Source of the DNA: a virus
Virus record (IMG/VR): IMGVR_UViG_3300009169_000074
Location: 1-29,144 of that record
Length of the DNA: 29,144 nucleotides
Reading direction: 5' to 3' (one strand)
The notes under the pieces are model-generated. The model was not told the DNA's origin, searched no databases, and saw nothing but the letters and a program-made list of their open reading frames with translations. Shown here one piece after another: positions 21,586-29,144 of this stretch. The translations under genes were made by a program, and so were the position numbers. Each line of letters starts with the position of its first letter. Positions within the stretch are counted from its first letter, which is position 1.

Positions 21586-21990
21586 TTAACGTTGTCTAGT
21601 TAAACCAAGCTTTTTGCCACTAAGACCTTTACCCATTTTTTCCATACGAGCAATTTTTGGTTTTAGTTTTCTCATACGAGCTTTGATTTTGGTTTTATTT
21701 TTTCTGTAATACATTCTTGACTTACGTCTACCTGCTGCAGATGTTTTCTTCAATAGACGCACTTCACTAATTTCTTCGCCCTCGTCGTCTTCACTATCAT
21801 CTTCGCCAGAATCTAGTTCTTCTAAAAGCTTATGATAACGAACGAGTTGATCTTCATCCATTGATTCATCATTAAGATCAAGTAGAAACTCAACCATGTC
21901 ATTAAACAGCTCTTCGTCAGACATTTCTTCATTTAGAGTTGATTCAATATCTTGGCCGAGGTATTTCTTGAGTTTTTCGTTTATATCCAT
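21586..21990 (-). CDS. Small prohead core-type protein with acidic and basic halves
   Basis: 134 residues from the ATG at 21990; the ATG at 21999 directly abuts AGGAGG, so the second is better spaced. The N-terminal half is very acidic (ELDSGEDDSEDDEGEEISEV) and the C-terminal 50 residues are very basic (RRKSRMYYRKNKTKIKARMR), ending GKKLGLTRQR. This polar split resembles T4 core or internal head proteins that contact DNA. I cannot match it firmly to gp68. It lies just before the scaffold gene under its own TATAAATA box. Confidence 0.6.
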   Translation of the reverse strand: MDINEKLKKYLGQDIESTLNEEMSDEELFNDMVEFLLDLNDESMDEDQLVRYHKLLEELDSGEDDSEDDEGEEISEVRLLKKTSAAGRRKSRMYYRKNKTKIKARMRKLKPKIARMEKMGKGLSGKKLGLTRQR

Positions 21991-22020
21991 ACGAAACATC
22001 CTCCTGTTATTTACTATATA

Positions 22021-22028
22021 TATTTATA
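22021..22028 (-). promoter_or_regulatory. Late promoter TATAAATA upstream of core/scaffold/capsid genes
   Basis: Exact TATAAATA on the minus strand in the 43-base gap after 22034, 31 bases before the ATG at 21990, with the AGGAGG SD in between. It would give a late transcript covering 21990, gp22 and gp23. Confidence 0.7.
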
Positions 22029-22033
22029 AAATT

Positions 22034-22309
22034 TTACATTTTTGTTACATGCAGTTTAGATTTAGACTTGTGGAGTTTAGATTTCTTCGTGTTGCGTATT
22101 TTTGCTGCGTGATATAGTACTCCACCTGTAGCTCCTACAACAGCCCCGCCAATTTTAAAGATGGGGCCGCCTATTATAGACCCAATAAGAGCACCGTCTT
22201 TTGCTCCACTAGCTGCGGCCATAAAGTAAGGCTTACCGTGTTGTATGATCCACTTGCCTTTTTTGCCTTCTAGAATAAATTCTATCCTATTTAAAAGATC
22301 TAAATTCAT
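22034..22309 (-). CDS. Small head-module protein with putative capsid-targeting N-terminus and glycine zipper
   Basis: 91 residues. It starts MNLDLLNRIEFILEGKKGKW; residues 8-15 (RIEFILEG) match the start of the 23663 gene product and contain an I-L-E sequence that fits the T4 gp21 cleavage rule (L/I)-x-E. The centre is a glycine zipper (ALIGSIIGGPIFKIGGAVVG) that could insert into a membrane, and the end is basic (KKSKLHKSKSKLH). An internal head protein that is packaged and ejected with DNA is a reasonable guess. Start overlaps the previous stop (TAATG). Confidence 0.6.
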   Translation of the reverse strand: MNLDLLNRIEFILEGKKGKWIIQHGKPYFMAAASGAKDGALIGSIIGGPIFKIGGAVVGATGGVLYHAAKIRNTKKSKLHKSKSKLHVTKM

Positions 22310-22596
22310 TACATAAATCCAAGAATAGATTTAATACTATCTTTAAGTTTAAGTATAGAACCTACTGCAATATTCTTAACTGCCTCAATTGGAATCTTTT
22401 TCAGATCAGAATACGCAGATTTAAGTTTAGTATGTGCAGACATGAGGTATTTAAGATTTTTAGCATCTTCGCTTTCTTTTATAACAGCATCAATAACTTG
22501 AATAGCTGCATCTACACTATTAAGCATAGCAGCATACATATTTATTGCTGAAGATTCATCTAATTTTTCATCAGTAAGATATTTCCGAAGAGACAT
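22309..22596 (-). CDS. Small helical head-module protein, unknown
   Basis: 95 residues, starting MSLRKYLTDEKLDESSAINM and continuing in helices AAMLNSVDAAIQVIDAVIKE and MSAHTKLKSAYSDLKKIPIE, ending SIKSILGFM. No family recognised. It follows the prohead protease by one base and overlaps the next gene by one base, so the three are co-translated. A role in the prohead core or as an internal protein is inferred from place alone. Confidence 0.6.
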   Translation of the reverse strand: MSLRKYLTDEKLDESSAINMYAAMLNSVDAAIQVIDAVIKESEDAKNLKYLMSAHTKLKSAYSDLKKIPIEAVKNIAVGSILKLKDSIKSILGFM

Positions 22597-22597
22597 G

Positions 22598-23395
22598 CTA
22601 TTTTCCTATAACTTTAGATATTTTTGAATATGCTTTTTCTAGAAGATCACGAGCTTCTACAAGAGTAGCGTATTTAATTCTATCTCCAGACTCCTTCATT
22701 ACTTTATCCATATTCTTTAAAGGAAAATAGAGATCAAACTTATCGATAACTTTTGCTAGAGATTTAGTAACATCTGTGTTACTTTCACATAAAGAATCTA
22801 TCTCTTTTAACAGAAAGTTGAAGTACTCATTTCTTATTACTTCAATGTTAGGCTCTGGCTTTGTCTCTTTAACGTCGTAGACAACAAACTCAGTTCCTTC
22901 ATATATACCTTTAACCCAAGAGGGATTATTACTGGGGCTTGATACTAGATCCCATAGCAAAAGCTTATATTCATCATTTACATATCCGCTTTCATCTACA
23001 GAACCCAGGCCTCTAGAACTAATACCAATAGGACCTTCTCTTAAAAGGGTCTTGGCGATATTACCTGTAGGAGTATCTAGAATTTTAGCTTTACCATAAA
23101 GGTCGTCGCCTTTCCACTCTAATTGTACTGTTCTAATAGCTACTTTATCTAAATTAGGCTCTGGATTAGCAGGATGGCCTAATTCTCCCCATAAAGGAAT
23201 ACCTTTTTTTAGATATGATTCTTGAAGTCTAGTTACTTCTCTATTTAAAGTATCTTTCTTATAGATTCTACCATTGGCATTTTTCTTTTCTGCTGAAGAA
23301 AAAATTCCAACAACAAAAAGATCTTTGCCTTTTTCTCCTTCTTCTATAAGCTCAACTTCATACGAGCATTCTGTAATGAGTTTCATTTTATTCAT
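22598..23395 (-). CDS. Prohead core protease, gp21-like
   Basis: 265 residues. The protease signature includes SSAEKKNANGRIYKKDTLNR, GIPLWGELGHPANPE (His H74), GPIGISSRGLGS (S126 or S127 as the serine nucleophile) and LWDLVSSPSNNPSW. These are shared by the T4 gp21 serine protease family. It would cleave scaffold, capsid and internal proteins after (L/I)-x-E sites once the prohead is built, then digest itself. The C-terminal 80 residues are an extra helical region. SD TGGAG; start overlaps nothing. Between the small core genes and the scaffold as in T4. Confidence 0.88.
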   Translation of the reverse strand: MNKMKLITECSYEVELIEEGEKGKDLFVVGIFSSAEKKNANGRIYKKDTLNREVTRLQESYLKKGIPLWGELGHPANPEPNLDKVAIRTVQLEWKGDDLYGKAKILDTPTGNIAKTLLREGPIGISSRGLGSVDESGYVNDEYKLLLWDLVSSPSNNPSWVKGIYEGTEFVVYDVKETKPEPNIEVIRNEYFNFLLKEIDSLCESNTDVTKSLAKVIDKFDLYFPLKNMDKVMKESGDRIKYATLVEARDLLEKAYSKISKVIGK

Positions 23396-23399
23396 AATT

Positions 23400-23663
23400 T
23401 TACTCCATAGTCTTTAATCTTTCTTCAAGCCGCTTTATCTCTCGCCTAATAGACTCCTTCTTTGCCTTCTTAGATTTAAGATTGAGAAACAACATTTGGC
23501 CAGGATGCATTAACTTATTCGCGGCTGGCTGAGCAGTATAGCTGTCAGACATAGATCTAATATAATTGCGCAGTTTAATAATCTTATCTTTAACTGCTTT
23601 TTTAGCTGCTGATATCTTTCTACCTTCAAGTAGAAAAGTTATTCTATCTTCAATCTGTGTCAT
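23400..23663 (-). CDS. Small basic head-module protein with putative capsid-targeting N-terminus
   Basis: 87 residues from the ATG at 23663, chosen so that MTQIEDRITFLLEGRKISAA opens the protein. RITFLLEG parallels RIEFILEG in the 22309 gene product, and L-L-E|G fits the gp21 cleavage rule. Longer openings (ATG 23693, TTG 23699) add residues that lie over the previous gene. The rest is strongly basic and helical (KKAVKDKIIKLRNYIRSMSD; KKAKKESIRREIKRLEERLK). It holds the slot of T4 gene 68, but similarity is not clear. Overlaps the upstream gene by 14 bases. Confidence 0.6.
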   Translation of the reverse strand: MTQIEDRITFLLEGRKISAAKKAVKDKIIKLRNYIRSMSDSYTAQPAANKLMHPGQMLFLNLKSKKAKKESIRREIKRLEERLKTME

Positions 23664-23832
23664 GTTCTGATTTTTCTGGCTCAGATATCTCATTTTCAAG
23701 CCCTAATTTATCTTTTATATATCCATCTTTAGCTACAGCAATCTCTTTCTTGATAATATCTTTTGCGGTAATATAGTCATCTTTAGCAAAAGCATCAAGA
23801 GCATCTTTAATTTTATCAACATCAACTGGCAT
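23650..23832 (-). CDS. Prohead core protein, gp67-like
   Basis: 60 residues: MPVDVDKIKDALDAFAKDDY followed by ITAKDIIKKEIAVAKDGYIK and an acidic tail (EISEPEKSEHDTD). The pattern of a short helix pair, where one strand holds a 'D...A.k.i..e', and an acidic end recalls T4 gp67 (PIP), a minor prohead core protein. Position right after the portal gene equals T4 order 20-67. SD AGGAGA; own TATAAATA box 20 bases upstream. Confidence 0.65.
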   Translation of the reverse strand: MPVDVDKIKDALDAFAKDDYITAKDIIKKEIAVAKDGYIKDKLGLENEISEPEKSEHDTD

Positions 23833-23852
23833 ACTATTTCTCCTTTTGTTTC

Positions 23853-23860
23853 TATTTATA
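23853..23860 (-). promoter_or_regulatory. Late promoter TATAAATA after the portal gene
   Basis: Exact TATAAATA on the minus strand (TATAAATAG), 20 bases before the ATG of the gp67-like gene, with AGGAGA between. Initiation about six bases on would leave the SD within the transcript. Confidence 0.7.
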
Positions 23861-23867
23861 AAAAAAT

Positions 23868-25412
23868 TTAAAAATTTGCTTGCTCTTTTACTTTAAATCC
23901 TAATTTATAATCCTGTTTCATTCCTTCTACATTAGCCTTAATGTCATCTTCATCCCACTGTAGGTATTTTTGCATGAGAAAGTATTTAGAGAATTCAGGC
24001 TGGCCGCTTAGTGTCAAGTAGTTATTAAACTTAGTTTCTCTAAGTATTTGTTCTTGTTTTTCTTTATAGAAGCTAGGCTGAGTCATTTTAATTGTAAGAT
24101 TATCTTTACCAAGTTCGTATTCAGCCTTAAGTCCTTTAAATTCTAAGTGAAGGAGAAATAAATTAAGCCATTCATTACAGAATCTTGTCTGCTGTCTTTC
24201 TAGAAATACTGCCCATTTAATTTCATCTCTACTTATTTCTCCAGCAGGACTTCTAGTGAACAATATTTCACTTTCTCTATCACTCTGCATTGCTGAAATT
24301 CTAGAAGCAGGATATTTAAGAGACTGATAAAGTTTGCGCTGAAAATATTTTACATCTCCTAATTCAGTAAAACCTGCAGTAGATGATCCTCCTACTGTAG
24401 ATATTGTGCTTCCGCGTCCCTCGGAACTGGAACTGACGAAAAAGTTGTCCGATATACTTAGGACATCGGGATTTTGGGTAAGTCTTCCTGTGCTAGGATC
24501 ATAGCTTTGTTTCTTCATCATGGACTGTTTTACTTTTTCTACATACTTCATTGCCTTGTCTCTAGGCATATTTCCTACGTCTAGAGAAAATACTAGTCTT
24601 TCAGGAGCTCTTACAATTCTATAAATTATAATAGAAGTCTCTAGAAGCTTTAGAGTATTATACGGAACTTTTACTTTTTCTAGATATCCAAAAATTTCAT
24701 TTTTATATTTTCCATAAATTCCATAATCTACAAGACCTATTTGGGCAGGTTCAAAGTCAATTGTCTCTTTATCTGTAGGACCAAATTTTCTGCCAGAATC
24801 TGGGTTGATATATTGTTTGTATTTCTTTACTTTACCTGTTATATGATCATATTCAAAATCCATAGTTTCTGTTGGAAGCTTCTTAATTCCGATGATACCA
24901 TTCTTTGTGTTTGTCTCATCAATTATTCTTTCATAGTAGAATCTTCCGTCTATAAAATACGTTCTAAAGAAATCATACAACTTTTCTTGAAGCTTAATTC
25001 TATTATAGAATAAATCGTTAAATTCTTCTTGTAACTTATTGATAACATTCTTATTTTTCTTTAATTCTTCTTCCTGGATATCTAAAACTAATACTTTACC
25101 TTCTAGGTCTTCTTGAGTACTTTCTATACAGGCGTCTTCAATAACATCAGCTACTTCTGGCATTTCAGCAATATTTCTATAATTAACAATCTTAGACCGT
25201 TCATTGTTGAACGTTTTATTAATATAGTTTGAATAAAACATATTTAAGGAAGATGTAGAAAAACTATCAAACTGAGGAGAGTATTCAATTCCTTCACCAG
25301 ACATGCTTTTAACAGTTTTAGATGATATTGACGTATTAGCTTTATTTTTAAAAGCAGATATCGCCTCATCTAATTTACTAGTATAATTCTTAACTCCTGA
25401 TAACATTCCCAT
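23868..25412 (-). CDS. Portal protein, gp20-like
   Basis: 514 residues, close to T4 gp20 (524). Recognised by MPEVADVIEDACIESTQED, EKLYDFFRTYFIDGRFYYER, GIKKLPTETMDFEYD, IYRIVRAPERLVFSLDVGNM (crown/stem region), MPRDKAMKYVEKVKQSMMKK and the SRISAMQSDRESEILFTRSP region, all typical of gp20 family portals. A dodecamer forms the DNA entry vertex where the terminase docks and the tail joins. Two starts (25412 and 25406) are possible. It follows the gp4-like gene by 11 bases. Confidence 0.9.
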   Translation of the reverse strand: MGMLSGVKNYTSKLDEAISAFKNKANTSISSKTVKSMSGEGIEYSPQFDSFSTSSLNMFYSNYINKTFNNERSKIVNYRNIAEMPEVADVIEDACIESTQEDLEGKVLVLDIQEEELKKNKNVINKLQEEFNDLFYNRIKLQEKLYDFFRTYFIDGRFYYERIIDETNTKNGIIGIKKLPTETMDFEYDHITGKVKKYKQYINPDSGRKFGPTDKETIDFEPAQIGLVDYGIYGKYKNEIFGYLEKVKVPYNTLKLLETSIIIYRIVRAPERLVFSLDVGNMPRDKAMKYVEKVKQSMMKKQSYDPSTGRLTQNPDVLSISDNFFVSSSSEGRGSTISTVGGSSTAGFTELGDVKYFQRKLYQSLKYPASRISAMQSDRESEILFTRSPAGEISRDEIKWAVFLERQQTRFCNEWLNLFLLHLEFKGLKAEYELGKDNLTIKMTQPSFYKEKQEQILRETKFNNYLTLSGQPEFSKYFLMQKYLQWDEDDIKANVEGMKQDYKLGFKVKEQANF

Positions 25413-25423
25413 TATCTAATCCT

Positions 25424-25873
25424 CTAAAGTTTTAATGTTTTTTCAGTCAATATTTTAAACTCTATTCCATTCTTTTCACAATATGACGAAGCAGCCTGCC
25501 ATTTTGCTAAGTTTCTTGTATATGTTATAACTTCCTTTAGATATGTAGCATCATTCTTCTTTTTAACTGGCCTTTTACACTCTTTTTCTGGTTTTATTTC
25601 AATAACGTAACTATTAATTTCACCAGTTTTAGTTTTGATTTTAACCATAAAATCTGGATAATAAGATCTAGATTTTCGTTGTATTACGTCGTAATACAGA
25701 ATCCTTAAAGATTCACTAGACCATAAAATTACATCTGGGTTTTTATCACACCATTCACAAAATTTACGTTCCCAAGAAGATCTGCATACAGCATGAGTTC
25801 CAACAAACTTTTCTAAGTTCTTAGGAATAAATATTTGGTGATTTTTACTTACTTGGTTCTTTATCCAACTCAT
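25424..25873 (-). CDS. Head completion nuclease-like protein, gp4-like
   Basis: 149 residues, the size of T4 gp4 (150). Matches the gp4/TnsA-like PD-(D/E)XK fold: FVGTHAVCRSSWERKFCEWC, NPDVILWSSESLRILYYDV, YYPDFMVKIKT (D of PDF) and YVIEIKPEKE (E-x-K). The late part has AKWQAASSYCEKNGIEFKIL. In T4, gp4 is needed to finish filled heads before tail joining; the nuclease residues suggest trimming of DNA at the portal. Overlaps the upstream fibre gene by one base (TAATG). Confidence 0.85.
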   Translation of the reverse strand: MSWIKNQVSKNHQIFIPKNLEKFVGTHAVCRSSWERKFCEWCDKNPDVILWSSESLRILYYDVIQRKSRSYYPDFMVKIKTKTGEINSYVIEIKPEKECKRPVKKKNDATYLKEVITYTRNLAKWQAASSYCEKNGIEFKILTEKTLKL

Positions 25874-26898
25874 TATGTTTTTATGATGTAATTACATACA
25901 AGATAAGGTTGTAAATTATTATGAGCTACATTACCTCCAGATTCTCCTGTAGTTGAACTTCCAATATAAAAAGCCGCAGGACCAGATCCACCACCAGCGT
26001 ATGTTCCGCCTTGAACGCATTGAATAAATGAATGAGAATGGTGAGCGAGTTCATTTTCTGTTAAGGTATGTGTTTCTGTACCACCTGTCTGACCTAGTGT
26101 AGTAAAATTTGCGTTAAGTGCGCTTTTACCAACAGGTATTCTAGTTCTTAGATCTGGTACATTAAATGTCAAAGATCCATCACCTACACCATATAAGACC
26201 CCCGTAACAGCAAATAATGTTGCATAAGTAGTTCTTGATACAGCAGATCCGTCACACAGTAAAAATCCTGCCGGCGCAACACTTCCTGCGTAGGGAAAAT
26301 ACACTCCAGCAGGAATTATATCTAAAGCAGCAATAAGGTCATCTACGTATTTCTTATTAGCAATATGGTAATCTGATGTGGGTGCAGAACTAGGAGTAAA
26401 AGCAAAAGCTTGAAATGTAACAGTATTGCCGGTAGTTCCATCCCATTCAGAGTATTTAAGAACTGTCTTGGATCCTACTGTTATAGTACCTGATCCTGTA
26501 AATATTCTATATGGTCCAGCAAGTACTGCCCCATTAAATACTATTGAAGACGCAACAGGAGAATTTACTGTAGCTCCATTTAAAAAGTGTGTAGTAACAT
26601 TTGCTGGAATTGTTAAACTTCCATTTATGTTCCATACCCCAGGAGCTAATACAAGGGTTCTGCTAAGTGCCCCTATATCTGTTATAGCCGCGGCTATTGT
26701 AGATTCATTCTTATCTGTTCCGTATGCTCTAGCATCTACCCATGGGCCTTTAGATATAATATCTCCAGGTTTTATATACGTTACGCCGTAGCTTCCATCA
26801 AACAGCTCTTGTACATATTCTCCAGAAACACTAGTAGGTATCTGAATTATATCATCATAAGAATAACCTTCTAAAATATTTGTTCTTACTTTGCTCAT
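25873..26898 (-). CDS. Tail fibre / collar-domain protein with beta-helix-like middle
   Basis: 341 residues. N-terminal 70 residues attach (unrecognised); 55-125 look like a right-handed beta-helix entry (VDARAYGTDKNESTIAAAIT, then VLAPGVWNINGSLTIPANVT); then an ANKKYVDDLIAAL linker; then a phage tail collar domain from FPYAGSVAPAGFLLCDGSAV through NVPDLRTRIPVGK. The end has HHSHSF and a final His region (GGNVAHNNLQPYLVCNYIIK). In T4 gp12 such His residues hold a metal in the receptor-binding knob. It would bind the cell surface. Location between terminase and gp4 is unlike T4. Confidence 0.8.
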   Translation of the reverse strand: MSKVRTNILEGYSYDDIIQIPTSVSGEYVQELFDGSYGVTYIKPGDIISKGPWVDARAYGTDKNESTIAAAITDIGALSRTLVLAPGVWNINGSLTIPANVTTHFLNGATVNSPVASSIVFNGAVLAGPYRIFTGSGTITVGSKTVLKYSEWDGTTGNTVTFQAFAFTPSSAPTSDYHIANKKYVDDLIAALDIIPAGVYFPYAGSVAPAGFLLCDGSAVSRTTYATLFAVTGVLYGVGDGSLTFNVPDLRTRIPVGKSALNANFTTLGQTGGTETHTLTENELAHHSHSFIQCVQGGTYAGGGSGPAAFYIGSSTTGESGGNVAHNNLQPYLVCNYIIKT

Positions 26899-26908
26899 CT
26901 AATACTCC

Positions 26909-26916
26909 TATTTATA
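26909..26916 (-). promoter_or_regulatory. Possible late promoter TATAAATA before the fibre gene
   Basis: Exact TATAAATA on the minus strand, but only ten bases before the ATG. A transcript from here would start within a few bases of the ATG and lose the GGAG SD, so it may be chance or serve genes further downstream. Confidence 0.35.
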
Positions 26917-26922
26917 CAACAT

Positions 26923-28482
26923 TTATTGCATTGTAATACTTGGGCCTGAGAGCCACGTCCAGTCTTCAAGTTCAGTAGAATCTGTAAGAATTCCCCATAT
27001 ATCTGCATCTTCAGTGGCAGGAGTAAACTCAAAGCTTTCATCTAAAATATCTAAAGTTAATGAATATGACGCCCAATACAATGCTGAAATCAAATCATCA
27101 TTAAGGTTATTGCACCTGAATTTACCAGACACCTCAGAAAAATCATTTAATTGGTCTAAAGTATCTTTATCAACAAGCTCTAGGTTTTTGTCCTCAATAA
27201 GCTTTTTCATTAATAAAACAGCTTTAGGTTTAGTATTTCTTGTTGCTCTAATGCCTAGATCTGTAGATTTACTTCCACAATTGTAAAGTTTTGAATATTC
27301 CAGCTCCCACCAAAGCTGATTTACTACCGCAGATCCTTCTGCGTTATTTTCACAAACAATCCAGGCGCCGTTATAATAGACTCCAAGACGATTAAGTATC
27401 TCTGCATATTTATAAACATCTACCATATTATCATTAAAAACAGCAACTTGTTTAAGTTTTACAGGTTTTAAACTTACAACTTTGAGAATCTGGGCACTAG
27501 AATAATGCTCTCCTGTGCCTTTTGCTGTATCTGCTCCAATTACATACACACATCCATCTATAGGCTTTTCATATACTAGAAGTTTTTTGTTAAGTTGTGT
27601 AGTCACGGGCTGTATATAATTATTAGAAATTTCTTTAAGTACATCTGGATCAATAACTGTAGAAATAGAACCAATGAATGAGCATTCAAACTCTTGTCTA
27701 AATAGATTTACGTCATTGTTTAGGTTCTTAATCTGCTCTTTTTTCCAATCTTCAGTTCTGCCCTCGACATCACTCCATATCGTCTTAAAATGTTTAAATT
27801 CATTTTCTCCGTTAATTGCTCCATGCCAAAGTTGACCAAATAGATTAAACATTCCTTTAGGTGTAGACGCTATAATAATTTTTGCATCCTTTGATGCAGA
27901 AATTGCCGGGTAGTTAGATGCCCAAAAATCTGCTGCTAATTTATCACTAGACAAGTGGCCGAACTCATCAAGCAAAAGGATATTTACCGTTCTTCCTCTA
28001 AAGGCTGCCTTTGAAGTTGCTGCAGTTTGTATCGTACTTCCATTCTCAAATGTTATTGAAGTTTCATTATATTTAATGATTCCAGGTTTTAATTTTTCGT
28101 CAAGCTCCTCGTACATTAACTTTATTCTGGCTAAGAAGTCCTGCGCAGATCTTGCTGAGTTTGACCCAATAGCAACATAAGAATCTGGTCTAAATATCGC
28201 ATACCAAAGAGAATATGCTCCCATAGAAACACTCTTTCCTTGCTGTCTGCCGCTACAGATTATTACTCTGTTATTATTTAAAATTAGATCAAAGATCTCT
28301 CTTTGATAATTTCTTGGAACAAATTTTACTCTGCCATCGTCTGGATGTAATATTGTTACATGAGATAAAAAATAATAAAAATCTTCAGAACATTTAGTAA
28401 GCTTATCTACATCTTCCTCAGAATATTCAAGTTCAGTGTTTGGCCTTTTTATAAAACCAAATTCATCATACTTTATTGACAT
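26923..28482 (-). CDS. Terminase large subunit, gp17-like
   Basis: 519 residues (T4 gp17 is 610). ATPase: Walker A SGRQQGKS (77-84), Walker B ILLLDEFG (D172, E173), coupling motif IIIASTPKG. Nuclease: VIGADTAKGTGEHYS (D318), VCENNAEGSA (E378) and NNLNDDLISALYWA (D462 or D463), an RNase H-like triad. It cuts concatemers and pumps DNA through the portal. N-terminus CSEDFYYFLSHVTILHPDDG is typical of T4-type terminases. The gene follows the LRR gene by five bases. No small terminase is visible in the window. Confidence 0.93.
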   Translation of the reverse strand: MSIKYDEFGFIKRPNTELEYSEEDVDKLTKCSEDFYYFLSHVTILHPDDGRVKFVPRNYQREIFDLILNNNRVIICSGRQQGKSVSMGAYSLWYAIFRPDSYVAIGSNSARSAQDFLARIKLMYEELDEKLKPGIIKYNETSITFENGSTIQTAATSKAAFRGRTVNILLLDEFGHLSSDKLAADFWASNYPAISASKDAKIIIASTPKGMFNLFGQLWHGAINGENEFKHFKTIWSDVEGRTEDWKKEQIKNLNNDVNLFRQEFECSFIGSISTVIDPDVLKEISNNYIQPVTTQLNKKLLVYEKPIDGCVYVIGADTAKGTGEHYSSAQILKVVSLKPVKLKQVAVFNDNMVDVYKYAEILNRLGVYYNGAWIVCENNAEGSAVVNQLWWELEYSKLYNCGSKSTDLGIRATRNTKPKAVLLMKKLIEDKNLELVDKDTLDQLNDFSEVSGKFRCNNLNDDLISALYWASYSLTLDILDESFEFTPATEDADIWGILTDSTELEDWTWLSGPSITMQ

Positions 28483-28487
28483 AAATT

Positions 28488-29144
28488 TTATGCTCTTATA
28501 TCATCCTTAAACTTACTATCTTTAAAATACTTTTCCATTTCTCGAGAAACATAAATATCACCTTTAACCTCTAGATCTTCAGGCAAAGACCTAATCTTTA
28601 GGCATCTTCTAATATCTAAATTTTCACCAACCTGTAGTCCTTCAGGTAAAGCCTTAAGATTTGAGCACCCAAAAAGGTCTAAGCTATATTTTACCTTAAG
28701 GCCTTTAGGTAGAGAAGTTAGAGCTGTGCAAAAATAAAGATCTAAAAATCCTCCTACTTGTAGGCCTTCAGGCAAAGAGGTAAGACCTGTGCATGAGTTG
28801 AGATCTAAACTTCCTCCTACTTTAAGACCTTTAGGTAAAGACTTAATGTTTGATTCTTCAAAATCTAAATGTCCTTTTACATGTAAATTTTCAGGCAGAT
28901 TATTTATGTCGTAGTACTTATTATCAACCTTCATTAGTCCTATATTGTATAGATCATTTATGTTAGTATACTGCTTTCCAGACACAGGCTTCATAACAAA
29001 ATCTTGTACATATTTAATATACTTGTCATCTACAGGCCCATTAGCCTTGCCCTTGATCTGATTTACCGCAGACCCTCTTACTTCTACTGTGCAATGAGGC
29101 TCGTTCTTCTTGTCACGTAGACTGTAGATTGTAGTACTGCCAGA
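28488..29144 (-). CDS. PcfJ-like plus leucine-rich-repeat protein (5' end outside window)
   Basis: The frame is open to the right edge, so the Met at 28994 is internal. Visible N-terminal part: IYSLRDKKNEPHCTVEVRGS then NQIKGKANGPVDDKYIKYVQ, a pattern I associate with PcfJ-like phage proteins. After it come six repeats of about 21 residues with the form LPxGLxVxGxLDLxxCxxLxS (for example LPKGLKVGGSLDLNSCTGLT), a leucine-rich solenoid with a Cys in most turns. It ends YFKDSKFKDDIRA. Function unknown; LRR solenoids bind proteins. It stands directly upstream of the terminase gene, so it is late-expressed. Confidence 0.65.
   Translation of the reverse strand, partial: SGSTTIYSLRDKKNEPHCTVEVRGSAVNQIKGKANGPVDDKYIKYVQDFVMKPVSGKQYTNINDLYNIGLMKVDNKYYDINNLPENLHVKGHLDFEESNIKSLPKGLKVGGSLDLNSCTGLTSLPEGLQVGGFLDLYFCTALTSLPKGLKVKYSLDLFGCSNLKALPEGLQVGENLDIRRCLKIRSLPEDLEVKGDIYVSREMEKYFKDSKFKDDIRA

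Noticed and set aside
28488-28994. LRR protein as a complete 168-residue gene starting at the Met at 28994
   Set aside because: The same frame is open for 50 more codons to the window edge with recognisable PcfJ-like sequence, and there is no SD before that Met.

Overview
This window comes from a lytic T4-like tailed phage (myovirus). No cellular genes are seen. Homologues of T4 genes 17, 4, 20, 67, 21, 22, 23, 18, 19, 26, 48/54, 53 and probably 27 are recognisable by motif and by order. The DNA is AT-rich, ribosome binding sites are strong (AGGAGG type), and the usual three stop codons are in use. The host cannot be named. One small protein (16747-17019) recalls a 'WIRSQD' family I associate with Firmicutes, which is only a weak hint.

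Layout: (1) 1-9969, minus strand, tail module: sheath, tube, a free-standing Vsr-like homing endonuclease, a gp26-like chaperone with a predicted -1 frameshift extension, a 1000-residue tape measure with a lysozyme domain, a gp48/54-like protein, a gp53-like protein and a partial gp27-like hub protein cut by the left edge. (2) 9970-10213, divergent control region with a late-type TATAAATA box facing left and a different promoter facing right. (3) 10214-19458, plus strand, about twenty small tightly packed genes, most of unknown function, plus a DHH phosphoesterase, a RecB/Cas4-like PD-(D/E)XK nuclease, an ATP-dependent DNA ligase, an HNH homing endonuclease and a HAD phosphatase. These are read from at least four copies of one promoter type (GTCCCTTTTT at the -35 position, TATAAT at -10). 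The block ends in a homing endonuclease remnant. (4) 19498-29144, minus strand, head module: PcfJ-like/LRR protein (5' end outside the window), large terminase, collar-type fibre, gp4-like nuclease, portal, gp67-like core protein, small putative internal head proteins, prohead protease, core scaffold and major capsid protein.

How it works together: the minus-strand genes form the virion morphogenesis programme, probably switched on late from TATAAATA boxes as in T4. The plus-strand block looks like the early/middle programme of nucleic-acid metabolism and host-takeover proteins. Homing endonucleases have shaped both blocks: one sits between tube and gp26, one sits behind the ligase between two copies of a 12-base repeat, and one survives only as a C-terminal fragment beside the capsid gene.

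Strongest leads: a dnaX-like -1 frameshift site (T TTT TTG with an upstream SD-like GAGGTG) just before the gp26 stop, feeding a 66-codon frame with no start codon of its own; the GTCCCTTTTT promoter family; the HNH insertion scar at the ligase; a terminator hairpin with a late promoter in its loop; a 29-base repeat joining the scaffold C-terminus and capsid N-terminus; shared N-terminal motifs ending in LEG on two small head-module proteins; and a zinc-ribbon-like ORF broken by one UGA codon.
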